Below the pieces are notes generated by a model. That model was not told the DNA's origin, did no database searches, and was given only the letters and a program-made list of their open reading frames with translations. The translations under genes were made by a program, and so were the position numbers. This document shows positions 34,768-44,015 of a stretch of DNA of 64,000 bases, piece after piece (within the stretch, counting starts at the first letter, position 1; each line of letters opens with the position of its first letter). Origin of the DNA: Pseudomonas laurylsulfativorans (GTDB lineage: Bacteria; Pseudomonadota; Gammaproteobacteria; Pseudomonadales; Pseudomonadaceae). The DNA is taken from positions 1 to 64,000 of the forward strand of contig NZ_MUJK01000003.1 of NCBI RefSeq assembly GCF_002906155.1. The letters run 5' to 3'.

Positions 34768-34899
34768 TCAGTCTTCTCTGTCAGCCTGGCGGCTGTCAGT
34801 GGCTTCTTTCGGCTCGGGCTGTTGGGCACCGGCTTGCTGCGTGGTCGTCTGCTCAGGTACGTGCAGGCTTGGGAAGGGGAGATTAGGAATCTCGTGCAT
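34768..34899 (-). CDS. Small Pro/Gln/Glu-rich ORF (43 aa)
   Basis: An ATG with a strong GAGGAGCG ribosome site opens MHEIPNLPFPSLHVPEQTTT, then a Gln/Pro/Glu/Asp-rich end (PEPKEATDSRQADRED) and a TGA. Hydrophilic and probably disordered, with no recognised family. The ribosome site, codon use and position next to the 61-residue ORF support a gene. The remaining 163 bases up to the REPIN at 35063 show nothing further. Confidence 0.5.
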   Translation of the reverse strand: MHEIPNLPFPSLHVPEQTTTQQAGAQQPEPKEATDSRQADRED

Positions 34900-35062
34900 G
34901 GTTGCGCTCCTCGCTAAGTCTGTTGATAGATCTGGTAGATCCGCGCTTTAAAAAAAGCTTGGGCAGGATACAGCACTGAAAATGACAAACGGACTTTTAT
35001 ATCCATTTGTTTCGACGGATGGGGTTGTATAGACAGATCCAGAGGGGGCAACACAAAACAAA

Positions 35063-35153
35063 TGTGGGAGCGAGCTTGCTCGCGATGGCGGTGTGTCATC
35101 CAACATAAATGTCGACTGATCTACCGCTATCGCGAGCAAGCTCGCTCCCACAG
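35063..35153. repeat. REPIN, GAGCGAGC type
   Basis: TGTGGGAGCGAGCTTGCTCG at 35063 and inverted copy ATCGCGAGCAAGCTCGCTCC ending CACA near 35152, spacer ~40 bases. It lies just downstream of the phh operon. Confidence 0.88.
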
Positions 35154-35174
35154 GGGACTTGCAGTGTCTGATGG

Positions 35175-36368
35175 TTACTTGCAGACCTTGGCAATCGCCT
35201 CGGCTAACAAATCCAGGCGCGTGGCATCAATACCGGCTACGTTGGCCCGGCCGGAGTTGACCATGTACACGCTGTGATGATCCCGCAGGTTCTTCACTTG
35301 CGCAGGCGACAGGCCGGTGTAGGAGAACATCCCGCGTTGCACGCCAATGTGCGCAAAGCGCTCGCGCAAACCGTGAGGCTCCAGTGCTTCCACCAGACCG
35401 CTGCGCAGTTGGGCAATACGCAGGCGCATGGCTTCCACTTCGTCAGCCCAGAGGTTTTTCAACTCCAGATCGCCGAGGATGGTCGCGACCACCGCCGCAC
35501 CGTGATCCGGTGGCGTCGACCACAGGTTGCGGGCGATGTTGGCCAGTTGGCTGCGGATGTCGGTGAGCTTGTCGGTGGTTTTCGCACAAACAATCAGCGC
35601 GCCGGTGCGGTCGCGGTACAGGCCGAAGTTCTTCGAGCAGGAGCTGGTGATCAGCAGTTCCGGCAACTCGGCGGCGAACAGTCGGGTCGACCAGGCATCC
35701 TGCTCCAGGCCATCGCCGAATCCTTGATACGCGAAGTCGATCAGTGGCAGGAGTTCGCGCTTGCGTACTACCTCCAGCACCCGCTGCCAGTCCTCGTGGG
35801 ACAGGTCGAAACCGGTCGGGTTGTGGCAGCAAGCGTGCAGTAACACCACATCGCCCTTGGGGGCTTCACTGAGCGCCGCGAGCATGCCGTCGACGTCTAG
35901 ACGGTTGTCGCTACCCACGTAGGGGTAGTGGCTGACCTTGACCTTGGCCGCCGCGAAAATGGTTTCGTGGATCGGCCAGGTCGGGTTGCTCAGCCATACG
36001 CCACGGCCTGGCAGGCATTGAGCGATGAAGTCGGCGCTCAGGCGCAACGCACCGGTGCCGCCCGGAGTCTGGGTGGCACCGGCGCGTTGTGCGGCGATCA
36101 GTGCCGAGTCGGCACCGAGCACCAGCTCACTGATTGCCTTGCCGAATGCCGGTTCGCCGTGACCACCAATGTAGGTCTTGGTGGTCTGGCGCTCTACCAG
36201 GCGCGCCTCCGCCAATTTCACCGACTGCGGAATCGGCGTCAGGCCCTGGGCGTCTTTGTAGACACCCACGCCCAAATCGAACTTGCGCGGGTTCGGGTCC
36301 TGCGCGTAGGCCTCCATCAGGCCCAGAATCGGGTCGCCAGGCACTCGACCAATGGCGTCGAAGTGCAT
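35175..36368 (-). CDS. phhC: Aromatic amino acid aminotransferase
   Basis: 397 residues, aminotransferase class I. The PLP Lys lies in ITSSCSKNFGLYRDRTGAL; other motifs are GVYKDAQGLTPIPQSVKLAE, GTGALRLSADFI, HACCHNPTGFDL and the C-terminal GMFSYTGLSPAQV. The TyrB/AspC-type enzyme converts tyrosine or phenylalanine to the keto acid. The last gene of phhA-phhB-phhC; its start codon abuts the phhB stop. Confidence 0.92.
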   Translation of the reverse strand: MHFDAIGRVPGDPILGLMEAYAQDPNPRKFDLGVGVYKDAQGLTPIPQSVKLAEARLVERQTTKTYIGGHGEPAFGKAISELVLGADSALIAAQRAGATQTPGGTGALRLSADFIAQCLPGRGVWLSNPTWPIHETIFAAAKVKVSHYPYVGSDNRLDVDGMLAALSEAPKGDVVLLHACCHNPTGFDLSHEDWQRVLEVVRKRELLPLIDFAYQGFGDGLEQDAWSTRLFAAELPELLITSSCSKNFGLYRDRTGALIVCAKTTDKLTDIRSQLANIARNLWSTPPDHGAAVVATILGDLELKNLWADEVEAMRLRIAQLRSGLVEALEPHGLRERFAHIGVQRGMFSYTGLSPAQVKNLRDHHSVYMVNSGRANVAGIDATRLDLLAEAIAKVCK

Positions 36369-36724
36369 TACTTGCGCCCCTCAGCGTCCTTCGCTACTTC
36401 GTCAGTGCGCGCGGCCATGATGAAGTCATTGCGGTGCAGGCCCTTGATCGAGTGGCTCCACCAGGTCACGGTCACTTTGCCCCACTCGGTCAGCAGGCCC
36501 GGGTGGTGGCCTTCGGCTTCGGAGATTTCACCGACGGCGTTGGTGAACGCCAGTGCATGCTTGAAATTCTTGAACAGGAAGACCTTTTCCAGCTGCATGA
36601 TGCTGTCGCGTACTTCGATGTTCCAGTCCGGGATCTGCTTGATCAGGATCGGCAGTTCTTCATCGCTGACTTGTGGGGCGTCGGCGCGGCAGGCTTCGCA
36701 ATGGGCTTGGTTCAAAGTGGACAT
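36368..36724 (-). CDS. phhB: Pterin-4a-carbinolamine dehydratase
   Basis: 118 residues from the ATG at 36724 (AGGAAA upstream). The PCD active-site motif is present as [21 protein letters not shown] with the following SHSIKGLH. It dehydrates 4a-hydroxytetrahydropterin produced by PhhA, regenerating the cofactor. An N-terminal CEACRADAP segment is common in Pseudomonas PhhB. It lies 105 bases after phhA in the same operon. Confidence 0.94.
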   Translation of the reverse strand: MSTLNQAHCEACRADAPQVSDEELPILIKQIPDWNIEVRDSIMQLEKVFLFKNFKHALAFTNAVGEISEAEGHHPGLLTEWGKVTVTWWSHSIKGLHRNDFIMAARTDEVAKDAEGRK

Positions 36725-36829
36725 GGTGTGTTTCCTGAAATCGAGTGTTTTTATATCGGTCGACAGTGCCGTCACGCTAAACCAAAGCAACGGTGACTGA
36801 CAGACTCACTTGTCAGCAAAAGTCGCGGT

Positions 36830-37615
36830 TCACGCAGCCTTTGGCGGAAATTTCGGTGTGTGCAGACCCATCTGCATCGCTTGCTTGACCATGCCCATGA
36901 TGTCTTCATGGGCCAGGTCGAACAGGCGCTTGAGGTTCGGCAGAACGAAGTACAGGGGCTGCAGGATGTCGATGCGGTACGGTGTGCGCATGCATTCCCG
37001 CGGGTCGAAGGCTTGATGCTCAGGCTCGTCCGACAGGCAGTAAACGGTCTCTTTCGGCGAGGAGAGGATGCCGCCGCCGTAGATGCGCTGGCCTTGCGGG
37101 GTGTCGAGCAGGCCGAACTCAATGGTCATCCAGTACAGGCGCGCCAGGTACACGCGTTCTTCCTTGGTAGCCTTGAGGCCGAGCTTGCCGTAGGTGTGGG
37201 TGAATTCGGCGAACCACGGGTTGGTCAGCAACGGGCAGTGACCGAAGATCTCGTGGAAAATGTCCGGCTCTTGCAGGTAGTCCAGTTCTTCGCGGGTACG
37301 AATGAAGGTCGCTACCGGAAACTGCTTGCTGGCCAGCAATTCGAAAAAGGTCTGGAAGGGAATCAGTGCGGGAACCCGGGCAACCTGCCAGCCGGTGGTT
37401 TCACCGAGGACCTTGTTGATTTCGCCGAGTTGAGGAATGCGGTCGTGGGGCAGACCGAGTTTTTCGATACCGTCCAGGTACTCCTGGCACGCACGCCCTT
37501 CGATCACTTTCAGTTGACGAGTGATCAGCGTGTTCCACACCGCGTGTTCTTCGGCGGGGTAGTCGATAAAACCTTGCGCATCGGGCTCGCGAGCCACGTA
37601 TTGCGTCTGCTTCAT
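36830..37615 (-). CDS. phhA: Phenylalanine-4-hydroxylase
   Basis: 261 residues, the usual size for the bacterial enzyme. Iron ligands are His, His in DIFHEIFGHCPLL and Glu in YWMTIEFGLL. It converts Phe to Tyr with tetrahydropterin and oxygen. First gene of phhABC, with the PhhR-type box 122 bases upstream and the activator gene phhR divergent beyond a REPIN. Confidence 0.96.
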   Translation of the reverse strand: MKQTQYVAREPDAQGFIDYPAEEHAVWNTLITRQLKVIEGRACQEYLDGIEKLGLPHDRIPQLGEINKVLGETTGWQVARVPALIPFQTFFELLASKQFPVATFIRTREELDYLQEPDIFHEIFGHCPLLTNPWFAEFTHTYGKLGLKATKEERVYLARLYWMTIEFGLLDTPQGQRIYGGGILSSPKETVYCLSDEPEHQAFDPRECMRTPYRIDILQPLYFVLPNLKRLFDLAHEDIMGMVKQAMQMGLHTPKFPPKAA

Positions 37616-37736
37616 GCTGCTCTCCTGCTAGGGGGATTCGTTCTTGTTATGTGCTGCTATGGACCTAGAAATACCCCATGAATTGCGCTGTTGCAGCAGG
37701 TGACCGGCGTCACTCGTGGGAAAAAACCTCGATAAT

Positions 37737-37754
37737 CGTAAAATTTTCGTTACG
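37737..37754. promoter_or_regulatory. PhhR-type operator upstream of phhA
   Basis: CGTAAA-ATTTTC-GTTACG: 5-base perfect arms (CGTAA/TTACG) around the PhhR/TyrR spacing (consensus TGTAAA-N6-TTTACA). It is 122 bases before the phhA start. The surrounding 405-base gap also holds a REPIN; no clear sigma54 promoter was found. Confidence 0.65.
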
Positions 37755-37881
37755 AGCTGGCGATTATTGCGTGGCGACGGAGATTTTCGGGTTTGAAAAG
37801 CGTCTTTACTGTCACATAATCTTGACGACTATCTGTGCACCTCGAAAGAAAAAAGCGATCGAGCGTGTATCGCGGTACCTC

Positions 37882-37971
37882 TGTGGGCGCGAGCTTGCTC
37901 GCGATGAGGGCGTGTCAGGCAGCATTGAATTGCATGATCCGCCGCTATCGCGAGCAAGCTCGCTCCCACAG
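37882..37971. repeat. REPIN, GAGCGAGC type
   Basis: TGTGGGCGCGAGCTTGCTCG at 37882 and inverted copy ATCGCGAGCAAGCTCGCTCC ending near 37971. It separates the divergent phhA and phhR promoters. Confidence 0.87.
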
Positions 37972-38020
37972 GGTTTGTGTTTGATATCAACCTAACTCAT
38001 CGCTTGTCGGGCCTCTTTAT

Positions 38021-39580
38021 ATGCGTATCAAAGTCCACTGCCAGAACCGCATCGGCATCCTGCGCGACATTCTCAACCTGCTAGTGGAGTACGGGATCAA
38101 CGTGGCCCGCGGTGAAGTGGGTGGTGAGCATGGCAACGCCATCTACCTGCATTGCCCGAACCTGATCAACATTCAGTTCCAGGCCTTGCGTCCGAAATTC
38201 GAAGCGATTGCCGGGGTCTTTGGCGTCAAGCGTGTAGGGCTCATGCCGAGCGAGCGTCGGCATATGGAGCTCAATGCACTGCTCGGTGCGCTGGAGTTTC
38301 CGGTGTTGTCGATCGACATGGGCGGTTCCATCGTCGCGGCGAACCGGGCAGCGGCGCAGCTGCTGGGTGTGCGGGTCGACGAGGTGCCGGGGATACCCCT
38401 GTCGCGGTATGCCGAAGATTTCGATTTGCCGGAGCTGGTGCGCGCCAACAAGTCGCGGATCAACGGGCTGCGGGTCAAGGTCAAGGGTGACGTGTTCCTG
38501 GCCGACATCGCGCCATTGCAATCGGAGCATGACGACAGCGAGGCCATGGCCGGTGCGGTGTTGACGCTGCATCGCGCCGACCGGGTGGGTGAGCGCATCT
38601 ACAACGTGCGCAAGCAGGAATTGCGTGGCTTCGACAGCATCTTCCAGAGTTCTAAAGTCATGGCCGCGGTGGTGCGCGAGGCGCGACGCATGGCGCCACT
38701 GGACGCCCCGCTATTGATAGAAGGCGAAACCGGCACCGGCAAAGAATTGTTGGCGCGGGCCTGCCATCTGGCCAGCCCTCGAGGGCAGTCGCCGTTGATG
38801 GCGCTCAATTGCGCCGGTCTACCGGAGTCCATGGCCGAGACGGAATTGTTCGGTTACGGCCCCGGTGCCTTCGAAGGGGCGCGGGCCGAGGGCAAGCTGG
38901 GGCTGTTGGAGCTGACGGCGGGCGGTACGCTGTTTCTCGATGGTGTCGGCGAAATGAGCCCGCGCTTGCAGGTGAAGTTGCTGCGCTTTTTGCAGGACGG
39001 CTGCTTCCGTCGCGTGGGCAGCGATGAAGAGGTCTACCTCGATGTGCGGGTGATCTGTGCGACCCAGGTCGACCTGTCCGAATTGTGCGCTCGCGGCGAG
39101 TTCCGCCAGGACCTGTACCACCGCTTGAATGTCTTGTCGCTGCACATCCCGCCGCTGCGCGAATGCCTTGATGGTTTGACGCCGCTGGTGGAGCACTTCC
39201 TCGATCAGGCCAGTCGGCAGATTGGTTGTCCACTGCCCAAGCTCGCCCCGGCGGCCATGGAACGGCTCAGCCACTACCATTGGCCGGGTAACGTGCGGCA
39301 GCTGGAGAACGTGCTGTTCCAGGCGGTTTCCCTGTGTGACGGCGGGACGGTCAAGGCTGAGCATATTCGTCTGCCGGATTATGGTGTGCGTCAGCCACTT
39401 GGCGATTTTTCGCTGGAAGGTGGATTGGATGAAATTGTCGGACGCTTTGAAAAAGCAGTGCTGGAACGGCTTTATTCGGAACATGCCAGCAGCCGATTGC
39501 TCGGCAAGCGGCTGGGTGTCTCTCACACAACGATTGCCAACAAGTTGCGTGAATATGAAATAGGCAAACTTGAGCGTTGA
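38021..39580 (+). CDS. phhR: PhhR, TyrR-type activator of aromatic catabolism
   Basis: 519 residues: N-terminal ACT domain (MRIKVHCQNRIGILRDIL), PAS domain (~80-190), AAA+ domain with Walker A GETGTGKE and Walker B GGTLFLDGVG, and a TyrR-type HTH (RLLGKRLGVSHTTIANKL). The sigma54-contact loop reads GAFEGA instead of GAFTGA, as in TyrR-like regulators that act with sigma70. It controls phhABC and probably other aromatic genes. Divergent from phhA. Confidence 0.95.
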   Translation: MRIKVHCQNRIGILRDILNLLVEYGINVARGEVGGEHGNAIYLHCPNLINIQFQALRPKFEAIAGVFGVKRVGLMPSERRHMELNALLGALEFPVLSIDMGGSIVAANRAAAQLLGVRVDEVPGIPLSRYAEDFDLPELVRANKSRINGLRVKVKGDVFLADIAPLQSEHDDSEAMAGAVLTLHRADRVGERIYNVRKQELRGFDSIFQSSKVMAAVVREARRMAPLDAPLLIEGETGTGKELLARACHLASPRGQSPLMALNCAGLPESMAETELFGYGPGAFEGARAEGKLGLLELTAGGTLFLDGVGEMSPRLQVKLLRFLQDGCFRRVGSDEEVYLDVRVICATQVDLSELCARGEFRQDLYHRLNVLSLHIPPLRECLDGLTPLVEHFLDQASRQIGCPLPKLAPAAMERLSHYHWPGNVRQLENVLFQAVSLCDGGTVKAEHIRLPDYGVRQPLGDFSLEGGLDEIVGRFEKAVLERLYSEHASSRLLGKRLGVSHTTIANKLREYEIGKLER

Positions 39581-39665
39581 GGTTTTTTTTAAATAAGAAT
39601 TATTTTTTAATACTAACGATTCTCCTGCGCTTTTTATTCCCGTTCAAAGCTCTTGAACACTGCCA

Positions 39666-39679
39666 TTGATCTGAATCAT
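39666..39679 (+). promoter_or_regulatory. Anr/FNR box upstream of nap
   Basis: TTGAT-CTGA-ATCAT differs from the FNR/Anr/Dnr consensus (TTGAT-N4-ATCAA) at one base. It lies 57 bases before the napE start. An AT-only stretch at 39583-39620 precedes it. Confidence 0.75.
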
Positions 39680-39736
39680 GGAAGTTGCCGAACAAGCCAT
39701 CTAGGCTTTTCTCACAGTTTGGCAGGAGCGCTAACC

Positions 39737-39904
39737 ATGCCATCAATGGATGACTCTACCCGGCGAGTTCGCAAAGAAACTCGCCTCTTCTATTTCCTGA
39801 TCATTGTTCTGTTTCCATTGTTATCGGTGGCGATAGTCGGTGGTTACGGTTTTTTTGTCTGGTTTCTGCAAATGCTCCTAGGTCCGCCAGGCCCCCCTAA
39901 CTGA
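39737..39904 (+). CDS. napE: NapE, small membrane subunit of nitrate reductase
   Basis: 55 residues with an AGGAG site; MPSMDDSTRRVRKETRLFYF then a membrane segment (FLIIVLFPLLSVAIVGGYGFF). The RKETRLF and FPLLSVAIVGGYGF strings match NapE. Role unclear. First gene of napEDABC. Confidence 0.9.
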   Translation: MPSMDDSTRRVRKETRLFYFLIIVLFPLLSVAIVGGYGFFVWFLQMLLGPPGPPN

Positions 39905-39941
39905 TTGCCATCTGTCTCTAATTCAGCAGGGAGTACGGGTC

Positions 39942-40208
39942 ATGGAAAAGTCGCTGCACATTGCCAGCCTGGTGGTTCATGCCCGACCTGCCTTGTTCGA
40001 AGCGGTGAAAGCCAATCTGCGTCTGCTCAAGGGCGTTGAACTTCATCAGGAAAGTCCCGCCGGCAAACTGGTGGTTGTGCTGGAAACCGAACACGAAAGC
40101 CAGATTCTTCAGCGAATCGATCAGATCAACCGCTTGCCGGGTGTGCTCAACGCCGCCCTGGTTTATCACGAAATTCTCGATGTAACGGGAGAAAGCACAT
40201 GCCTATGA
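39942..40208 (+). CDS. napD: NapD, chaperone for NapA export
   Basis: 88 residues. Ferredoxin-like NapD fold: [55 protein letters not shown]. NapD binds the Tat signal of NapA until the cofactor is inserted. Its end overlaps the napA start by 10 bases. Confidence 0.92.
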   Translation: MEKSLHIASLVVHARPALFEAVKANLRLLKGVELHQESPAGKLVVVLETEHESQILQRIDQINRLPGVLNAALVYHEILDVTGESTCL

Positions 40209-42703
40209 CGCGGCGAGAGTTTGTCAAAGCCCAGGCTGCCGGGATCGCGGCAGCGGCTGCGGGTCTCCCGGTGTTTACCTCTGCCAGCAACCTGATTACC
40301 GAAGAAGACATGGTTGCCCTGGACTGGAACAAGGCGCCCTGTCGTTTTTGTGGTACCGGGTGCAGCGTCATGGTGGCGACCAAGGACAACAGGGTTGTTG
40401 CAACCCACGGCGATGTAAAAGCCGAGGTCAATCGCGGGTTGAACTGCGTCAAAGGCTACTTTTTATCCAAGATCATGTACGGCGTTGATCGGCTGACTCA
40501 GCCGCTGTTGCGCATGACCAATGGGCAATATGACAAACAAGGCGAGTTTCACCCGGTGTCCTGGAAACAGGCGTTCGATGTGATGGAGTTAAAGTACAAG
40601 GAGGCGCTGAAGAACAAGGGTGGGGAATCCGTTGCCATGTTCGGTTCCGGACAGTGGACGATCTGGGAAGGGTACGCGGCCAACAAATTGATGAAGGCGG
40701 GGTTTCGCTCGAACAACATCGACCCCAATGCACGCCATTGCATGGCCTCGGCGGTCATGGGATTCATGCGGACATTCGGTATTGATGAGCCGATGGGCTG
40801 TTATGACGATATCGAAGTCACCGATGCATTCGTCCTGTGGGGGTCAAACATGGCGGAAATGCATCCGATTCTTTGGAGTCGGGTGACCGATCGGCGATTG
40901 AGCCAGCCGAATGTGAAAGTAGCCGTGCTCTCTACTTTCGAACATCGCAGTTTTGAACTGGCAGACATTCCGATGGTGTTCAAGCCACAGACTGACTTGC
41001 TCATTCTCAACTACATCGCCAATCACATCATTGAAAGCGGCTCGGTCAATAAAGACTTTGTCAGCAAGCACACCAAATTCGCCAAAGGCACCGATGACAT
41101 CGGTTACGGTTTGCGTGCCGATAATCCGCTGGAGATGAAAGCCAAGAATGCCGACAAGGCGAACACCTGGACCGACATCGACTTCGAGCAATTCGCCGCT
41201 TTTGTAAAACCCTACACCCTTGAGCGCACGGCGAAGGAAACCGGGGTGCCGGCCGAGCGCCTCAAGGCATTGGCCGAACTGTACGCAGACCCCAAGCGCA
41301 AGGTTGTTTCGTTCTGGACCATGGGCTTCAACCAGCACACCCGGGGTGTGTGGGCCAACAACCTGATCTACAACATTCACCTGCTGACCGGGAAAATCAG
41401 CGAGCCGGGCAACAGTCCTTTCTCCCTGACGGGCCAGCCTTCGGCCTGCGGGACGGCACGGGAAGTAGGTACGTTCTCCCATCGTTTGCCCGCCGATCTG
41501 GTGGTGACCAACCCGACACACCGCGCCACCGCGGAAAAAATCTGGAAACTACCGGCAGGCACCATCAAGGAAAAGGTTGGATTCCACGCCGTGCAGCAAA
41601 GCCGCATGCTCAAGGATGGCGTGCTCAATGTGTATTGGACGATGGCCAGCAACAACATGCAGGCCGGGCCCAACATCATGCAGGAAGTGCTGCCGGGGTG
41701 GCGCAACCCCGAGAACTTCGTGGTGGTGTCGGATGTGTATCCCACCGTTTCGGCGCAGGCAGCCGATCTGATTTTGCCCACGGCCATGTGGGTCGAGAAA
41801 GAGGGCGCTTACGGCAACGCGGAGCGGCGTACGCAGTTCTGGCATCAACTGGTCTCGGCGCCGGGTGACGCCAAGTCGGACCTCTGGCAATTGGTCGAAT
41901 TTTCCAAGCGCTTCAAAACCGATGAAGTCTGGCCGGGGGAATTGTTGGAGAGTTCACCGCAATACAAGGGCAAGACCTTGTACGAAGTGCTGTTCAAGAA
42001 CGGCCAGGTCGATCAGTTCCCGGCTGATCAACTGGCTGAGGGCTATCAGAACGACGAGGCTCGGGATTTCGGTTTCTACCTGCAAAAAGGCCTGTTCGAA
42101 GAATATGCCCAGTTCGGCCGTGGGCATGGTCACGACCTTGCGCCCTTTGATCGCTATCACTCCGAGCGTGGTTTGCGCTGGCCCGTCGTCGAAGGCAAGG
42201 AAACGCTGTGGCGCTTCCGTGAAGGTTACGACCCCTATGTCGAGAAGGGCAGTGGCGTGCAGTTCTACGGCTACCCCGACAAGAAAGCGATCATCTTCGC
42301 CCTGCCTTACGAGCCACCTGCGGAAGCCCCGGACGCTGACTTCCCGTTCTGGTTGAGCACCGGTCGGGTGCTTGAACATTGGCACACCGGGACCATGACC
42401 CAGCGCGTCGAAGAGCTTTATAAAGCGGTCCCCGATGCGCTGGTCTACATGCACCCGGCTGATGCCAGGGCGTTGAATGCCCGGCGTGGCAGCGAAGTGA
42501 AACTGATCAGTCGGCGCGGCGAAATGCGTGCGCGCATTGAAACCCGGGGGCGCAACAAGCCGCCCCAAGGTCTGGTGTTCGTGCCGTTTTTCGATGCCAA
42601 CAGGCTGATCAACAAAGTCACGCTCGATGCGACTGACCCGATCTCCAAGCAGACCGATTACAAGAAATGCGCGATCAGGATTGAGTTGATCAAGACGGCA
42701 TAA
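40199..42703 (+). CDS. napA: NapA, catalytic subunit of periplasmic nitrate reductase
   Basis: 834 residues. Tat signal [13 protein letters not shown]. The 4Fe-4S cluster is bound by Cys48, Cys51, Cys55 and Cys83 (CRFCGTGC and LNCVKG). Cys181 in NARHCMASA is the molybdenum ligand. It reduces nitrate to nitrite in the periplasm with Mo-bis-MGD. ATG codons at 40199 and 40205 both fit. Confidence 0.97.
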   Translation: MPMTRREFVKAQAAGIAAAAAGLPVFTSASNLITEEDMVALDWNKAPCRFCGTGCSVMVATKDNRVVATHGDVKAEVNRGLNCVKGYFLSKIMYGVDRLTQPLLRMTNGQYDKQGEFHPVSWKQAFDVMELKYKEALKNKGGESVAMFGSGQWTIWEGYAANKLMKAGFRSNNIDPNARHCMASAVMGFMRTFGIDEPMGCYDDIEVTDAFVLWGSNMAEMHPILWSRVTDRRLSQPNVKVAVLSTFEHRSFELADIPMVFKPQTDLLILNYIANHIIESGSVNKDFVSKHTKFAKGTDDIGYGLRADNPLEMKAKNADKANTWTDIDFEQFAAFVKPYTLERTAKETGVPAERLKALAELYADPKRKVVSFWTMGFNQHTRGVWANNLIYNIHLLTGKISEPGNSPFSLTGQPSACGTAREVGTFSHRLPADLVVTNPTHRATAEKIWKLPAGTIKEKVGFHAVQQSRMLKDGVLNVYWTMASNNMQAGPNIMQEVLPGWRNPENFVVVSDVYPTVSAQAADLILPTAMWVEKEGAYGNAERRTQFWHQLVSAPGDAKSDLWQLVEFSKRFKTDEVWPGELLESSPQYKGKTLYEVLFKNGQVDQFPADQLAEGYQNDEARDFGFYLQKGLFEEYAQFGRGHGHDLAPFDRYHSERGLRWPVVEGKETLWRFREGYDPYVEKGSGVQFYGYPDKKAIIFALPYEPPAEAPDADFPFWLSTGRVLEHWHTGTMTQRVEELYKAVPDALVYMHPADARALNARRGSEVKLISRRGEMRARIETRGRNKPPQGLVFVPFFDANRLINKVTLDATDPISKQTDYKKCAIRIELIKTA

Positions 42704-42714
42704 GGAGAGCTTTA

Positions 42715-43206
42715 ATGAATTATCGTTCACTGCCCCTGCTTGCTGCTCTGCTGGTCTGGTTGCCCGTAGCGTTTGCGGCAGACCCCGGTTACCCACTGGA
42801 TGCGCCGGCACCGGACGGGCGACGAGTCGGCGGGACCCTGACCCAGGAGCTGCCGGCACCGCCCATCGCGGAGGACGAGAACAGGGACCTCAAGCGTGAA
42901 CGCAACTACCCCGAGCAACCGCCCACCATACCTCACAGTATTCGCGGGTATGCCATCGACATGAACAGCAACAAGTGCCTGTCCTGTCACAGTCGTGCCA
43001 ACAGTGCGCGTACCCAGGCGCCGATGATCAGCATCACTCATTACATGGACCGTGACGGTCAGGCATTGGCGGCAGTGTCGCCGCGCCGTTACTTCTGCAA
43101 CCAGTGTCACGTGCCGCAAAAGGATGTGAAGCCACTGGTGAACAACAGCTTCAAGAACATCGACCAGGTCTTGCAAGACGAAATCAACCGTCAGCCGAAA
43201 CCTTGA
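42715..43206 (+). CDS. napB: NapB, diheme cytochrome c subunit
   Basis: 163 residues: Sec signal (SLPLLAALLVWLPVAFA) and two heme sites, CLSCH and CNQCH. Histidines H in IPHSIRGY and SITHYMD are candidate axial ligands. It passes electrons from NapC to NapA in the periplasm. Starts 11 bases after napA. Confidence 0.95.
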   Translation: MNYRSLPLLAALLVWLPVAFAADPGYPLDAPAPDGRRVGGTLTQELPAPPIAEDENRDLKRERNYPEQPPTIPHSIRGYAIDMNSNKCLSCHSRANSARTQAPMISITHYMDRDGQALAAVSPRRYFCNQCHVPQKDVKPLVNNSFKNIDQVLQDEINRQPKP

Positions 43207-43215
43207 GGAGAGGCC

Positions 43216-43812
43216 ATGAAATCTTTGCTTGCCTTGCTCAAGGATTATTGGGGTGTGCTGCGTCGGCCCAGCGTGCATTACAGCTTGGGCTTCCTGACCC
43301 TTGGCGGGTTTATCGCCGGGGTGATTTTCTGGGGCGGGTTCAACACCGCGCTGGAAGCGACCAACACCGAGAAGTTCTGCACGTCTTGCCATGAAATGCG
43401 CGACAACGTATTTGTCGAGCTGCAGGACACCATTCACTACACCAACCGCTCAGGCGTGCGCGCCACGTGCCCGGACTGTCACGTACCCCACGAGTGGACG
43501 CACAAGATCGCCCGCAAGATGCAGGCTTCCAAGGAGGTCTGGGGCAAGCTGTTCGGCACTATCAGTACCCGGGACAAGTTTCTGGACATGCGCCGGGAGC
43601 TGGCCGAACACGAGTGGGCACGGCTCAAGGCAAACGATTCCCGGGAGTGTCGCAATTGCCATAACTTCGAGTTCATGGACTTCACACGCCAGGGTAAACG
43701 CGCCGCCAACATGCACTCCACATCATTGGCCAGTGGTCAGGCGACCTGTATCGACTGCCATAAAGGTATTGCCCACAAACTGCCCGACATGAGTGGCGTG
43801 AAAGGTTGGTAG
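43216..43812 (+). CDS. napC: NapC, membrane-anchored tetraheme quinol dehydrogenase
   Basis: 198 residues: one N-terminal membrane helix ([20 protein letters not shown]) and four heme motifs, CTSCH, CPDCH, CRNCH and CIDCH. It oxidises quinol and reduces NapB. Last gene of the nap operon; no napF, napG or napH is present. Confidence 0.95.
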   Translation: MKSLLALLKDYWGVLRRPSVHYSLGFLTLGGFIAGVIFWGGFNTALEATNTEKFCTSCHEMRDNVFVELQDTIHYTNRSGVRATCPDCHVPHEWTHKIARKMQASKEVWGKLFGTISTRDKFLDMRRELAEHEWARLKANDSRECRNCHNFEFMDFTRQGKRAANMHSTSLASGQATCIDCHKGIAHKLPDMSGVKGW

Positions 43813-43902
43813 CCGGTTTTTCACGGTGTTGCCGCCAAACGGCATAATCGCGCCGGTTTTTCGTCTTCGATACATTGTTCGATTCCCTTCTGATTAGCCT
43901 CG

Positions 43903-43927
43903 AACCCCCTGTTTCAAAGGGGTTTTA
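43903..43927 (+). terminator. Weak terminator candidate after nap
   Basis: AACCCC / GGGGTT around a 10-base loop followed by TTA, 91 bases after napC and before the flgF sigma54 promoter. Confidence 0.4.
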
Positions 43928-43943
43928 GCCGGTGCGCGCAAGT

Positions 43944-43959
43944 TGGTCTGCAAATTGCT
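43944..43959 (+). promoter_or_regulatory. Sigma54 promoter for flgF
   Basis: TGGTCT-GCAAA-TTGCT: GG and GC are 12 bases apart as required for RpoN (consensus TGGCAC-N5-TTGCT). It ends 56 bases before the flgF GTG. FleQ or FleR would be the activator. Confidence 0.7.
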
Positions 43960-44015
43960 ACAACCTGCGCAACACAGCAGTGGGCGGCAAACGTCCGGCA
44001 GGCAGAGGAAAGAGT

